Assembly (NCBI RefSeq): GCF_038066595.1
Contig: NZ_JBBUTH010000009.1
Location: forward strand, 1-64,000
Source of the DNA: Pseudaquabacterium inlustre
GTDB taxonomy: Bacteria; Pseudomonadota; Gammaproteobacteria; Burkholderiales; Burkholderiaceae_C
Direction of reading: 5' to 3'
Length of the DNA: 64,000 bases
The notes beneath the pieces are model-generated. The model was not told where the DNA came from, ran no database searches, and worked only from the letters and a program-made list of their open reading frames with translations. This document shows positions 22,538 through 31,008 of this stretch, piece after piece. Numbering within the stretch: position 1 is the first letter of the stretch; every line of letters begins with the position of its first letter. A program made the position numbers and the translations under genes.

Positions 22538-24562
22538 TCAGCCGCCGGCCGACGCGTTGATCGCTTCGATCTCTTCCTGCAACTCCAGCCAGCGCTCTTC
22601 CAGCATCGCGATCTCGGCGCCGATGTGGTTGAGGCGGCGGCCGGCCTCGGCCATCTCCGAGCCGGCGATGCTGCCGTCGGCGAACTGCGCCTCCAGCGCG
22701 GCCTTCTCGGCGCCCAGCTTCTCCATGCGGCCGTCGATCTGGCCCAGCTCGTTGCGCAGCGGCCGGGTCTTGTTGGCCAGTTCGGCGCGGGCCTGGGCTG
22801 CGGCCTTGCGGTCGTCCTTGCGGTTGCCGGCGTCGGCGGTCTTGGCGACCGGGGCGGGCGCCTTGGCGCCGGCCTTGCCGCTTGCGGCCGCCGGCTCGTC
22901 GCTGGCCAGCTGCGGCTTGGGCGGGGGCGGCGGCTCCAGGCCGCGGGCCACGGCGCGGCTGACTTCCAGCAGCCACTTCTGGTAGTCGTCCAGGTCGCCG
23001 TCGAAGGGCTGCACGCCGCCGGCCGTGACCAGCCAGAACTCGTCGCACACCTCGCGCAGCAGCGCACGGTCGTGGCTGACCAGCAGCACCGTGCCCTCGA
23101 ACTCGTTCAGCGCGATCGACAGCGCCTCGCGGGTGCTCAGGTCCAGGTGGTTGGTCGGTTCGTCCAGCAGCAGCAGGTTGGGCTTTTGCCAGACGATGGT
23201 GGCCATCACCAGGCGCGCGCGCTCGCCGCCTGACAGCGTGCCCACCTTCTGGTGCACCATGTCGCCGACGAAGCGGAACTGGCCCAGGAAGTTGCGCAGT
23301 TCCTGCTCGCGCCCCTCCTGGCCCTGCACGCCCAGTTCGCGTGCCAGGCGCACCATGCGCTGCAGCGGCGTGTCGTCCTCGCTGAGCAGGTCGAGTTCCT
23401 GCTGCGCGAAGTAGCCGATGGCCAGGCCCTTGCCCTCGGTCAGCGTGCCGTCCAGCGGCGCCAGCGCATGGGCCACCGTCTTCACGAAGGTGGACTTGCC
23501 CTGGCCGTTGGCGCCCAGGATGCCAATGCGCTGGCCGGCCAGCACGGTGCGGTTGATGTTGCGGACGATCGGCTTCTTGCCGCCATCTTCCAGCGTGTAG
23601 CCACACACCAGATCACGGGCGGTGAGCATCGGGTTCGGCAGGTTGCCCGGCTCGCGGAAGTTGAAGGAGAAGTCGCTGTCGGCCAGCACCGGGGCCAGCT
23701 TCTCCATGCGCGCCAGCGCCTTGACGCGGCTTTGCGCCTGCTTGGCCTTGGTGGCCTTGGCCTTGAAGCGGTCGATGAATCGCTGCAGGTGGGCGATCTT
23801 GTCCTGCTGGCGCGCAAAGGCCGCGGCCTGCTGGCTCAGGCGCTCGGCGCGCATTTCCTCGAAGGTGGTGTAGTTGCCGCCGTAGCGCGTCAGCCGGGAC
23901 TCGTCGAGGTGCAGCGTGACGTTGGTGATGGCGTCGAGGAACTCGCGGTCGTGGCTGATCACGATCATCAGACCTTGGAAGCGCTTCAGCCAGCCTTCCA
24001 GCCACACCAGGGCGTCGAGGTCCAGGTGGTTGGTGGGTTCGTCCAGCAGCAGCAGGTCGGCCGGGCACATCAGCGCGCGGGCCAGCTGCAGGCGCATGCG
24101 CCAGCCGCCCGAGAAGCTGTCCACCGGCGCATCGAGCTGGTCGAGCTTGAAGCCCAGGCCCAGCAGCAGCGCCTGGGCGCGGGCGCGGGCGTCGAAGGTG
24201 CCGGCGTGCTCCAGCGCCACATGCGCCTCGGCGATGGCATGGCCGTCGCCGCTGGCCTCGGCGGCGGCCAGCTGCTGGCGCGCCTCCAGCAGCGGGATGT
24301 CGCCGTCGAGCACGAAGTCGGTGGCCGGCTGCTCGGTCTCGGGCATGTGCTGGGCCACTTCGCCCAGGCGCCAGGTGGGCGGCATCTCGGCGTCGCCGCC
24401 ATCGGCCTGCAGCCGGCCGGCCAGCAGTGCGAACAGGCTGGACTTGCCGGCGCCGTTGCGGCCCACCAGGCCCACGTGCTCGCCGGGGTTGAGGGTGACG
24501 CTGGCGTCTTGCAGCACCACCTTGACGCCGCGCCGCAGCGTGAGGTTCTTCAACTGGATCAT
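22538..24562 (-). CDS. ABC-F family ATPase, YheS-like
   Basis: This 674-residue soluble protein has two ABC ATPase domains and no membrane segments. Domain 1 has Walker A GRNGAGKSS, signature FSGGWRMRLQLA and Walker B LLLLDEPTNHLDLD. Domain 2 has GANGQGKST, LSGGERARLVMA and LLLLDEPTNHLD. The interdomain linker is basic and helical (RFKAKATKAKQAQSRVKALARM), and the C-terminus is Lys/Ala-rich and coiled. ABC-F proteins bind the ribosomal E site and relieve stalled translation. Length and linker favour the YheS branch over EttA or Uup. It lies 41 bases downstream of the alcohol dehydrogenase gene. Confidence 0.88.
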   Translation of the reverse strand: MIQLKNLTLRRGVKVVLQDASVTLNPGEHVGLVGRNGAGKSSLFALLAGRLQADGGDAEMPPTWRLGEVAQHMPETEQPATDFVLDGDIPLLEARQQLAAAEASGDGHAIAEAHVALEHAGTFDARARAQALLLGLGFKLDQLDAPVDSFSGGWRMRLQLARALMCPADLLLLDEPTNHLDLDALVWLEGWLKRFQGLMIVISHDREFLDAITNVTLHLDESRLTRYGGNYTTFEEMRAERLSQQAAAFARQQDKIAHLQRFIDRFKAKATKAKQAQSRVKALARMEKLAPVLADSDFSFNFREPGNLPNPMLTARDLVCGYTLEDGGKKPIVRNINRTVLAGQRIGILGANGQGKSTFVKTVAHALAPLDGTLTEGKGLAIGYFAQQELDLLSEDDTPLQRMVRLARELGVQGQEGREQELRNFLGQFRFVGDMVHQKVGTLSGGERARLVMATIVWQKPNLLLLDEPTNHLDLSTREALSIALNEFEGTVLLVSHDRALLREVCDEFWLVTAGGVQPFDGDLDDYQKWLLEVSRAVARGLEPPPPPKPQLASDEPAAASGKAGAKAPAPVAKTADAGNRKDDRKAAAQARAELANKTRPLRNELGQIDGRMEKLGAEKAALEAQFADGSIAGSEMAEAGRRLNHIGAEIAMLEERWLELQEEIEAINASAGG

Positions 24563-24603
24563 CGGGATCGCGGCGGTTCAGCGCCGCTCAGGTATGCAGG
24601 GGT

Positions 24604-25647
24604 TCAGGAGGTGGCCGCGAGATCGAGCACGACTCGCGCGCCGATGCGGCCGGCGCGCATTTCGTCGAGCACGGCGTTCACGTCGGCCAGCGGGCGCTGC
24701 TCGGCATGGCAGTGCAGCTGGCCGGCGGCGGCCATGGCCAGCGTGGCGCGGATGTCGTCGCGCGTGCCGATGCTGGAGCCGACGATGCGGAACTCGCCGC
24801 CCACCAACTGCAGCGCGGCAAAGCTCAGCGGCTCGGGCGGCAGTCCGACCACCGACAACGTGCCGCCGGGGCGCAGCGCCTTCAGCGCCAGGTCATAGGC
24901 CGCGCGGGCGGCCGATGTCACCACTGCCACATGCGCGCCACCGAGCGCGCGCAGGGCCTTGGGCGTCTCGGGCGCGCGGGCGTCGAAGGCGTGGGCCGCG
25001 CCCAGCGCGCGGGCGCTGGCCAGCTTGTCCTCGGCCACGTCGAGCGCGATGACCTCGGCGCCCATCGCGCGGGCGATCTGCACCGCCAGGTGGCCCAGGC
25101 CACCCACGCCCACCACCGCCACGCGCTGGCCGGCGTGCACGCCGGCATTGCGCAGCGCGCGGAACGAGGTGACGCCGGCGCAGAACAGCGGCGCCGCCTC
25201 GGCGTTGCTCAGTGCATCGGGCACCGGCAGCGCAAAGTCGGCCTTGGCGCGCATGAACTGGGCATAGCCGCCGTCCACCCGCAGGCCGGTGATCAGCGTG
25301 TTGCGGCACAGGTTCTCCAGGCCGTCACGGCAGGGCTCGCACTGGCCGCAGGCCCAGTGCATCCAGGCCACGCCGACGCGCTGGCCCAGCGCCAGCTGGC
25401 GCACGTCGGCGCCGCGCTGCACCACGGTGCCCACCACCTCGTGGCCCAGGATCAGCTCGGGCTTGGTGATGGGCTTGAACGGCGGCGTGTCGCCGTCCAG
25501 GATGTGCAGGTCGGAGTGGCACACGCCGCAGGCCTGCACCTGGATCAGCACCTCGTCGGCGGCCGGCACCGGCAGCGGCAGCTGGCGCAGCGCCAGCGGC
25601 TGGCCGAAGCCCTGCATCACGGCGGCGTGCATCTGGGTGGGCAGCAT
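24604..25647 (-). CDS. Zinc-dependent alcohol dehydrogenase (AdhP-like)
   Basis: The 347-residue protein is a medium-chain zinc alcohol dehydrogenase. Catalytic zinc ligands appear in ACGVCHSDLH and GHEVVG. The structural zinc site is the four-cysteine lobe CGQCEPCRDGLENLC. The NAD(P)-binding motif is VGVGGLGHLAVQIARAMGA. It would interconvert primary alcohols and aldehydes in the cytoplasm, with substrate range unknown. It is co-directional with prmB upstream (48-bp gap) and the ABC-F gene downstream. An AGGAGACACC ribosome site precedes the ATG. Confidence 0.9.
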   Translation of the reverse strand: MLPTQMHAAVMQGFGQPLALRQLPLPVPAADEVLIQVQACGVCHSDLHILDGDTPPFKPITKPELILGHEVVGTVVQRGADVRQLALGQRVGVAWMHWACGQCEPCRDGLENLCRNTLITGLRVDGGYAQFMRAKADFALPVPDALSNAEAAPLFCAGVTSFRALRNAGVHAGQRVAVVGVGGLGHLAVQIARAMGAEVIALDVAEDKLASARALGAAHAFDARAPETPKALRALGGAHVAVVTSAARAAYDLALKALRPGGTLSVVGLPPEPLSFAALQLVGGEFRIVGSSIGTRDDIRATLAMAAAGQLHCHAEQRPLADVNAVLDEMRAGRIGARVVLDLAATS

Positions 25648-25695
25648 GGCGGTGTCTCCTTCAGGCGGCGGTGGGCGGGTCGGATCGGCCGCGGC

Positions 25696-26592
25696 TCAGC
25701 CGGGCAGGGCACCCGGTGCGGTCAGCGCCTCGCGGGTCAGCAGCAGCACCTGGTCGTCGCCGGCGCTGGTGGGCAGCCACACCGGCTCCAGCGCCGGGAA
25801 GGCGGCCTCGAAGTGGGCGCGCTCGTTGCCGATCTCCAGCACCAGCACGGCGGTGTCGGTCAGGTGCGCCGGCGCCTGGCGCAGCAGCGTGCGGATGAAG
25901 TCCATGCCGTCGCTGCTGCCGGCGGTGTTGCCGTCCAGCGCCAGCGCCGGCTCGGCGCGGTACTCGGCCGGCAGCCCCGCCATGGCCTGCGCGTTGACAT
26001 AGGGCGGATTGCACAGGATCAGGTCGTAGCGCGCAGCGCCCACCGCGCCCAGGCCGTCGCCCTGGCGCAGCGTGATGCGATCGCCCAGGCCGTGGCGCGC
26101 CACGTTCAGCGCGGCCACGGCCAGCGCATCGGCGCTCAGGTCGGCGGCGTCCACCGTCACCTCGGGCCAGGCCATCGCGGCCAGCACGGCCAGGCTGCCG
26201 TTGCCGGTGCACAGGTCGAGCACATGCTCGGTGTGCTCGCCCAGCCACGGGTCGATGGTGCCGTCGGCCAGCAGTTCGGCAATGAAGCTGCGCGGCACGA
26301 TGACGCGTTCGTCCACCGTGAACGGCACGCCCTGCAGCCAGGCCTCGCCGGTCAGGTAGGCGGCCGGCTTGCGTGTGGCGATGCGCTCGTCCACCAGGCC
26401 TTCAGCCTGCGCCTGCTGCTCGGGGGTGACGGGCTGGTCGGCCACCTCGTCCAGCGCGTCGAGCGGCTGGCCCAGGCGCCACAGCACCAGCCAGGCCGCC
26501 TCGTCGAAGGCATTGGTGGTGCCGTGCCCAAATGAAACGCCCGCCGATTCGAGGCGGGCGCTCAGGGCGTGGATCAGGTCGATGACGGTCAT
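25696..26592 (-). CDS. prmB: Ribosomal protein L3 glutamine N5-methyltransferase PrmB
   Basis: The 298-residue SAM-dependent methyltransferase methylates a glutamine of ribosomal protein L3. The class I SAM motif is LDLCTGNGSLAVLAA and the catalytic NPPY motif is ILCNPPYVNAQ. The N-terminal helical domain with VSFGHGTTNAFDEAAWL and the RSFIAELL segment distinguish PrmB from release-factor methyltransferase PrmC. It lies downstream of the PilU gene, separated by a strong hairpin, and probably has a housekeeping role independent of it. Confidence 0.9.
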   Translation of the reverse strand: MTVIDLIHALSARLESAGVSFGHGTTNAFDEAAWLVLWRLGQPLDALDEVADQPVTPEQQAQAEGLVDERIATRKPAAYLTGEAWLQGVPFTVDERVIVPRSFIAELLADGTIDPWLGEHTEHVLDLCTGNGSLAVLAAMAWPEVTVDAADLSADALAVAALNVARHGLGDRITLRQGDGLGAVGAARYDLILCNPPYVNAQAMAGLPAEYRAEPALALDGNTAGSSDGMDFIRTLLRQAPAHLTDTAVLVLEIGNERAHFEAAFPALEPVWLPTSAGDDQVLLLTREALTAPGALPG

Positions 26593-26613
26593 GGCCAGGG
26601 TGCGGAGGTCAGG

Positions 26614-26638
26614 GGCCGGCGCGCGGGACGCGCCGGCC
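26614..26638 (-). terminator. Strong GC hairpin between pilU and prmB
   Basis: GGCCGGCGCG (26614-26623) and CGCGCCGGCC (26629-26638) form a perfect 10-bp stem around a 5-base loop. It lies 11 bases after the pilU-type stop codon. No T run follows on the minus strand, so it may pause or partly end transcription rather than stop it fully. Confidence 0.5.
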
Positions 26639-26649
26639 GGAATGGGGGC

Positions 26650-27867
26650 TCAGCGCGTCACCGGCGGAAACTGCACCGGCGGGCCGCCGGGCATGCCGGC
26701 CATGCGCTGCGACAGCGCGCCCTCGGGCACGATGTCGACGGTGAAGTCGGTGAACTGCGCGTCGTCGGGCTCGTCACGGCGTGGCGGCGTGCGCGAGGCG
26801 CTGGTGGTCTGGTTCTGCAGGCGCCACAGCAGGTCGGTGGTGGAGTCGGCATTCGCCAGGCCTTCGTCCCGCGTCACCGTGCCATCGGTGATCAGCCGGG
26901 CGATGTCTTCCTCGAAGGTGCGCGAGCCCTCGGCCACCGAGCGCTCCATCGCCTCCTTGATGCCGGCGAAGTCACCCTTCTCGATGAGCTCGGCCACCAG
27001 GTTGCTGTTGAACAGCATCTCGACGGCCGGCACACGGCCGCCGCCGTTGGCGCGCAGCAGGCGCTGCGACACGATTGCGCGCAGGCCCGAGGCCAGATCG
27101 CCCAGCAGCACCGGGCGCGTCTCGGGCGTGTAGAACGACAGGATGCGGCCCAGCGCGTGGTAGCTGTTGTTGGCGTGCATGCTGGCCAGCACCAGGTGGC
27201 CCGACAGCGCATAGCTCAGCGCGCCGGTCATGGTCTCGCGGTCGCGGATCTCGCCGATCATGATGCAGTCGGGCGACTGCCGCAGTGCATTGCGCAGCGC
27301 CACCTGGATCGACTCGGTGTCGCGGCCCACCTCGCGCTGGTTGACCACACACTTCTTGCTCTGGAACAGGAACTCGATCGGGTCCTCGATGGTGAGGATG
27401 TGGCCCGGCGCGGTGCGGTTGCGCAGTTCCAGCATCGAGGCCAGCGTGGTGCTCTTGCCCGAGCCGGTGGCGCCCACCATCAGGATCAGGCCGCGCTTTT
27501 CCAGCACCAGCTCGCCCAGCTTGTGCGGCAGGTGCAGCGTCTCCAGCGGCGGGATGTCGTGCGGGATGTGGCGCACCACGCCCGCCACCGAGCCACGCTG
27601 CTTGAACGCCGACAGCCGGAAGCTGCCGACGCGGTCCAGCGCCACGGCGAGGTTCAGCTCGCCGGTGTCGTCCAGGTCTTCCAGCTGCTGGGGCGTGAGG
27701 ATCTCGGCCAGCAGCTGGCGCGGCTGCGAGGGGGTGAGCACCTGATCCGACAGCTGCAGCATCTGCCCGTGGATCTTGATCAGGATCGGCATGTTGGCCG
27801 AGAGGTAGACGTCGGACGCCTGCCGCTCGGCCATCAGCCGCAGGATGCGTTCCATCCGACTGCTCAT
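26650..27867 (-). CDS. pilU: Twitching motility ATPase, PilU-type
   Basis: This 405-residue secretion-type hexameric ATPase of the PilT/PilU family powers retraction of type IV pili at the inner membrane. Walker A is VGATGSGKST, the Asp box is ILTIEDPIEF, Walker B is CIMIGEIRDRETM, and the His box is LVLASMHANNS. An extra C-terminal tail of about 50 residues with RRDEPDDAQF and a Pro-rich end goes beyond the usual PilT length and favours PilU. PilT itself is not adjacent, so symbol confidence is moderate. It follows dapD by 32 bases on the same strand; a link with lysine biosynthesis is unlikely. Confidence 0.82.
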   Translation of the reverse strand: MSSRMERILRLMAERQASDVYLSANMPILIKIHGQMLQLSDQVLTPSQPRQLLAEILTPQQLEDLDDTGELNLAVALDRVGSFRLSAFKQRGSVAGVVRHIPHDIPPLETLHLPHKLGELVLEKRGLILMVGATGSGKSTTLASMLELRNRTAPGHILTIEDPIEFLFQSKKCVVNQREVGRDTESIQVALRNALRQSPDCIMIGEIRDRETMTGALSYALSGHLVLASMHANNSYHALGRILSFYTPETRPVLLGDLASGLRAIVSQRLLRANGGGRVPAVEMLFNSNLVAELIEKGDFAGIKEAMERSVAEGSRTFEEDIARLITDGTVTRDEGLANADSTTDLLWRLQNQTTSASRTPPRRDEPDDAQFTDFTVDIVPEGALSQRMAGMPGGPPVQFPPVTR

Positions 27868-27899
27868 GCTGACCCCTGTCTCGACTGCGGCGGGTTGGC

Positions 27900-28733
27900 T
27901 TACGGACGCAGCAGGTCGTTGATCGACGTCTTGCTGCGCGTCTGCGCGTCCACGCGCTTGACGATGATGGCGGCGTACATGCTGTAGTCCTGGCCGGCGG
28001 CGGTCTTCTTGGGCAGGTTGCCGCTCACCACCACGCTGCCGCTGGGCACGCGGCCGTAGGTGATCTCGCCGGTCTCGCGGTTGAACAGCGGCGTGCTCTG
28101 GCCGATGTACACGCCCATGCCCAGCACCGAGTTCTCCTCGACGATCACGCCTTCCACCACCTCGGAGCGCGCGCCGATGAAGCAGTTGTCCTCGATGATG
28201 GTCGGGTTGGCCTGCAGGGGTTCGAGCACGCCGCCGATGCCCACGCCGCCGCTCAGGTGCACGTTCTTGCCGATCTGCGCGCACGAGCCCACGGTGGCCC
28301 AGGTGTCGACCATGGTGGCTTCATCGACATAGGCGCCGATGTTCACGTAGCTGGGCATCAGCACCACGTTCTTGGCGATGTAGCTGCCGCGGCGCGCCAC
28401 GGCCGGCGGCACCACGCGGATGCCGGTGGCCTTCATCGCGTCGTCGCTGACATGGGCGAACTTGGTGTCCACCTTGTCGAAGAAGCTCAGGTCGCCCGAG
28501 CGCATCACGTGGTTGTCGTTCAGGCGGAAGCTCAGCAGCACGGCCTTCTTGATCCACTGGTTCACCGTCCACTGGCCCACGCCCTGGCGCTCGGCCACGC
28601 GCAGCCGGCCGCCGTTCAGGTCGGCGATGACCGCCTCGACGGCCTCGCGGATCTTGGGATCGGCGCTGGTCGGGCTCAGGGCGGCGCGGCCTTCCCAGGC
28701 CTGATCGATGATGGTTTGCAGTTCGGTGGTCAT
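27900..28733 (-). CDS. dapD: Tetrahydrodipicolinate N-succinyltransferase
   Basis: The 277-residue protein catalyses succinyl-CoA-dependent acylation of tetrahydrodipicolinate in the lysine/diaminopimelate pathway. After an N-terminal helical domain come left-handed beta-helix hexapeptide repeats, seen in SYIAKNVVLMPSYVNIGAYV, GSCAQIGKNVHLSGGVGIGG and IIEDNCFIGARSEVVEGVIV. Full length and motifs match DapD. It starts 13 bases after dapC, the next enzyme of the same pathway, so the two form a functional pair. The cell wall and lysine supply depend on it. Confidence 0.95.
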   Translation of the reverse strand: MTTELQTIIDQAWEGRAALSPTSADPKIREAVEAVIADLNGGRLRVAERQGVGQWTVNQWIKKAVLLSFRLNDNHVMRSGDLSFFDKVDTKFAHVSDDAMKATGIRVVPPAVARRGSYIAKNVVLMPSYVNIGAYVDEATMVDTWATVGSCAQIGKNVHLSGGVGIGGVLEPLQANPTIIEDNCFIGARSEVVEGVIVEENSVLGMGVYIGQSTPLFNRETGEITYGRVPSGSVVVSGNLPKKTAAGQDYSMYAAIIVKRVDAQTRSKTSINDLLRP

Positions 28734-28746
28734 GGGCTTTTCTCGC

Positions 28747-29967
28747 TCAGCGCAGGCTGGCCTTGTAGGAAGAGGTGAATTCGGCGATGCGGTGGGCCGC
28801 CTCCAGGCATTCGCTGGTGGTCGCCACCAGGGCCATGCGGATGCGACCGCGCCCGGGGTTGACGCCATGGGCCTCGCGGGCCAGCAGGCTGCCCGGCAGC
28901 ACCGCCACATTGTATTGAGCCAGCAGTTGCTGGCCGAAGGCGATGTCGTCGCCCGGCTGGCCGTCCACGGATGGCACCGCCGCCCACAGGTAGAAGCCGG
29001 CGTCGGGCAGGGCCACGTCCAGTTGCGCGGCCAGCACCGGCGTCACCTCGGCGAACTTGGTGCGGTAGAGGTTGCGGTTGTCCACCACATGCGCCTCGTC
29101 GTTCCACGCGGCGATGCTGGCGGCCTGCACCAGCGGGCTCATCGCGCTGCCGTGGTAGGTGCGGTAGAGCAGAAAGGCCTTCAGGATAGCCGCGTCACCG
29201 GCCACGAAGCCCGCGCGCAGGCCCGGCACATTGCTGCGCTTGGACAGGCTGGTCAGCATCACCAGGTTGCGGAAGGCGGGCCGGCCCAGTGCCAGCGCCG
29301 CCTGCAGGCCGCCCAGCGGCGCCTCGTCGCGGAAATAGATCTCCGAATAGCACTCGTCGCTGGCGATCACGAAGCCGTGGCGGTCGCTCAGCTCGAACAG
29401 CGTGCGCCACTCGTCCAGCGGCATCACCGCGCCGGTGGGGTTGCCCGGCGAGCACACATAGACCAGGCGCGTGCGCGCCCAGGTGGCGGCGTCGATCTGG
29501 TCCCAGCGCGGCGCGAAGTTGCGCGCCGGGTCGCTGTTGGCGAACACCGTGGACGCGCCGCCCAGCAGGGCCGCGCCCTCGTAGATCTGGTAGAACGGAT
29601 TGGGGCAGACCACCACGGCATCGCGCTCGGTGGGGTCCAGCACGGTCTGCGCCAGCGCAAACAGCGCCTCGCGCGAGCCGTTGACCGGCAGCACCTGGCT
29701 GGCGGCGTCCACCGTCACGCCGTAGCGGCGCTGCATCCAGGCAGCGCAGGCCTGGCGCAGGGCGGGGTCGCCCGCGGTGGGCGGGTAGACCGACAGGCCG
29801 GGCATGGCCGCGCGGATCGATGCCTCGATGAAGGCCGGCGTGGCATGGCGCGGCTCGCCGATGCCCAGGCTGATCGGGCGCAGGTCAGGATTCGGGGTGA
29901 TGCCGGCAGTCAGTGCACGCCAGCGCTCGAACGGGTACGGGTGGAGCTTGCCCAGCAACGGATTCAT
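28747..29967 (-). CDS. dapC: Succinyldiaminopimelate transaminase
   Basis: The 406-residue PLP enzyme is a class I/II aminotransferase of the DapC branch. It makes N-succinyl-LL-diaminopimelate from the product of the DapD step. PLP lysine is in LTSLSKRSNVPGLRAGF, the aspartate contact in the VIASDECYSEIYF region, and the N-terminal signature is NPLLGKLHPYPFERWRALTAG. It is immediately upstream of dapD, with the SET-domain gene 31 bases ahead. Start at the ATG at 29967. Confidence 0.93.
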   Translation of the reverse strand: MNPLLGKLHPYPFERWRALTAGITPNPDLRPISLGIGEPRHATPAFIEASIRAAMPGLSVYPPTAGDPALRQACAAWMQRRYGVTVDAASQVLPVNGSREALFALAQTVLDPTERDAVVVCPNPFYQIYEGAALLGGASTVFANSDPARNFAPRWDQIDAATWARTRLVYVCSPGNPTGAVMPLDEWRTLFELSDRHGFVIASDECYSEIYFRDEAPLGGLQAALALGRPAFRNLVMLTSLSKRSNVPGLRAGFVAGDAAILKAFLLYRTYHGSAMSPLVQAASIAAWNDEAHVVDNRNLYRTKFAEVTPVLAAQLDVALPDAGFYLWAAVPSVDGQPGDDIAFGQQLLAQYNVAVLPGSLLAREAHGVNPGRGRIRMALVATTSECLEAAHRIAEFTSSYKASLR

Positions 29968-29998
29968 GGCGCGGGATTATCCCCGCGGGCCATGGCTG

Positions 29999-30424
29999 TC
30001 AGAGGAAGCCGACGCACCCTGGTTGCCCGCAGCGGCAGGGCAGGGTGCCCTCGTGGTGCGTTTCGCCGTAGTTGACGGTGACTTCCTCGCCCGGCTCGAT
30101 GGCACGCAGGCTGTAGAACTCGATGCGGCCGTCGCGGATCTGCAGCCGCGCGTTGGCCTGGCAGCTGTGGTTGGTGAAGCGCATCGGGTCGGTGCTCTTC
30201 GAGGCGTCGATGGCGTGCTTCGGCGACACCTCGACGATCATGATGCGCTGCTGGCCGGCGGCCCGGCGGCGCGCCTCGGCCACGCTGATGCTCTCGCCGC
30301 GGATCTCGCCGATCTTGCGGTGCGCCGGCACCGGCTCGGCCGCGAAGGCGCCGAAGCCGTCGATGCGGCTGCGTTTGACTGTGACGTCGTACTTCTGGTA
30401 GCTGGGGCGGATCGCCAGGGCCAT
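29999..30424 (-). CDS. Small SET-domain protein (putative lysine methyltransferase)
   Basis: The 141-residue protein is almost entirely one SET domain. It shows GFGAFAAEPVPAHRKIGE near the start, the pseudoknot motif RFTNHSCQANA and the active-site segment GEEVTVNYG. A short post-SET zinc motif, CRCGQPGC, completes a site with the NHSC cysteine. Bacterial SET proteins methylate lysines of unknown or case-specific targets. It lies between the peroxiredoxin gene (17 bases upstream) and dapC, on the same strand. Nothing in the context names a target; ribosomal or nucleoid proteins are possible. Confidence 0.85.
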   Translation of the reverse strand: MALAIRPSYQKYDVTVKRSRIDGFGAFAAEPVPAHRKIGEIRGESISVAEARRRAAGQQRIMIVEVSPKHAIDASKSTDPMRFTNHSCQANARLQIRDGRIEFYSLRAIEPGEEVTVNYGETHHEGTLPCRCGQPGCVGFL

Positions 30425-30441
30425 GCGGGGGTGTCCTTGTT

Positions 30442-30990
30442 CTACTTCTTCGCGGCCTGCCAGGCCTTCAGCGCGTTCATCGTGTTGGCCACGTGGCGGT
30501 AGGGGTTCAGGCTGGTGAACTGGAACAGCACCTTGCCCTCGGGCGAGATCAGGTAGCTGGTGCGGTTGGCGTAGTCGGGCTTGAGCTTGAGCACCGCGTC
30601 ATAGGCCTTCATCACCTTCTGGTCGACGTCGGCGCCCACGGCGAACTTGTTGCGGCACTCGGTGACCGAGAAGCGCTTGAGCGATTCCAGGTCGTCGGCC
30701 GACACGCCGATGACGGTGGCGCCCAGCTGTTTGAACTGGTCGGTGGCCTCGGCGAACTGGTGTGCCTCGATGGTGCAGCCCACCGAGAACGCGGCCGGAA
30801 AGAAGTACAGCACCACCGGCCCCTGCTTCAGCGCATCGGCCAGCGAGAAGCGGAAGGTGCTGCCGCCCAGCGCCGCATCGAGCGCGAAATCGGGCGCCTT
30901 GTCGCCCACGTCCAGCGCGGCCTGCGCCGGCAGGCTGCAAAAACTTAGCACGAAGGCAGCAAAAGCGGCTGTGGCAAGGGATCGTGGCAT
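30442..30990 (-). CDS. Exported peroxiredoxin, PrxQ/BCP-like
   Basis: The 182-residue thioredoxin-fold peroxidase has a signal peptide ending LPAQA and should act in the periplasm. The peroxidatic cysteine is Cys72 in FSVGCTIEAHQFAE; a second cysteine, Cys112 in SVTECRNKF, may resolve the disulfide. The segment before Cys72 (PAAFSVGC) differs from the common STPGCT of cytoplasmic BCP. It would reduce hydrogen or alkyl peroxides. It is divergent from the second PLD lipoprotein gene with only 18 bases between the start codons, so promoters must extend into coding sequence. Confidence 0.85.
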   Translation of the reverse strand: MPRSLATAAFAAFVLSFCSLPAQAALDVGDKAPDFALDAALGGSTFRFSLADALKQGPVVLYFFPAAFSVGCTIEAHQFAEATDQFKQLGATVIGVSADDLESLKRFSVTECRNKFAVGADVDQKVMKAYDAVLKLKPDYANRTSYLISPEGKVLFQFTSLNPYRHVANTMNALKAWQAAKK

Positions 30991-31008
30991 TGCGTATCCT
31001 CCGCGCCG

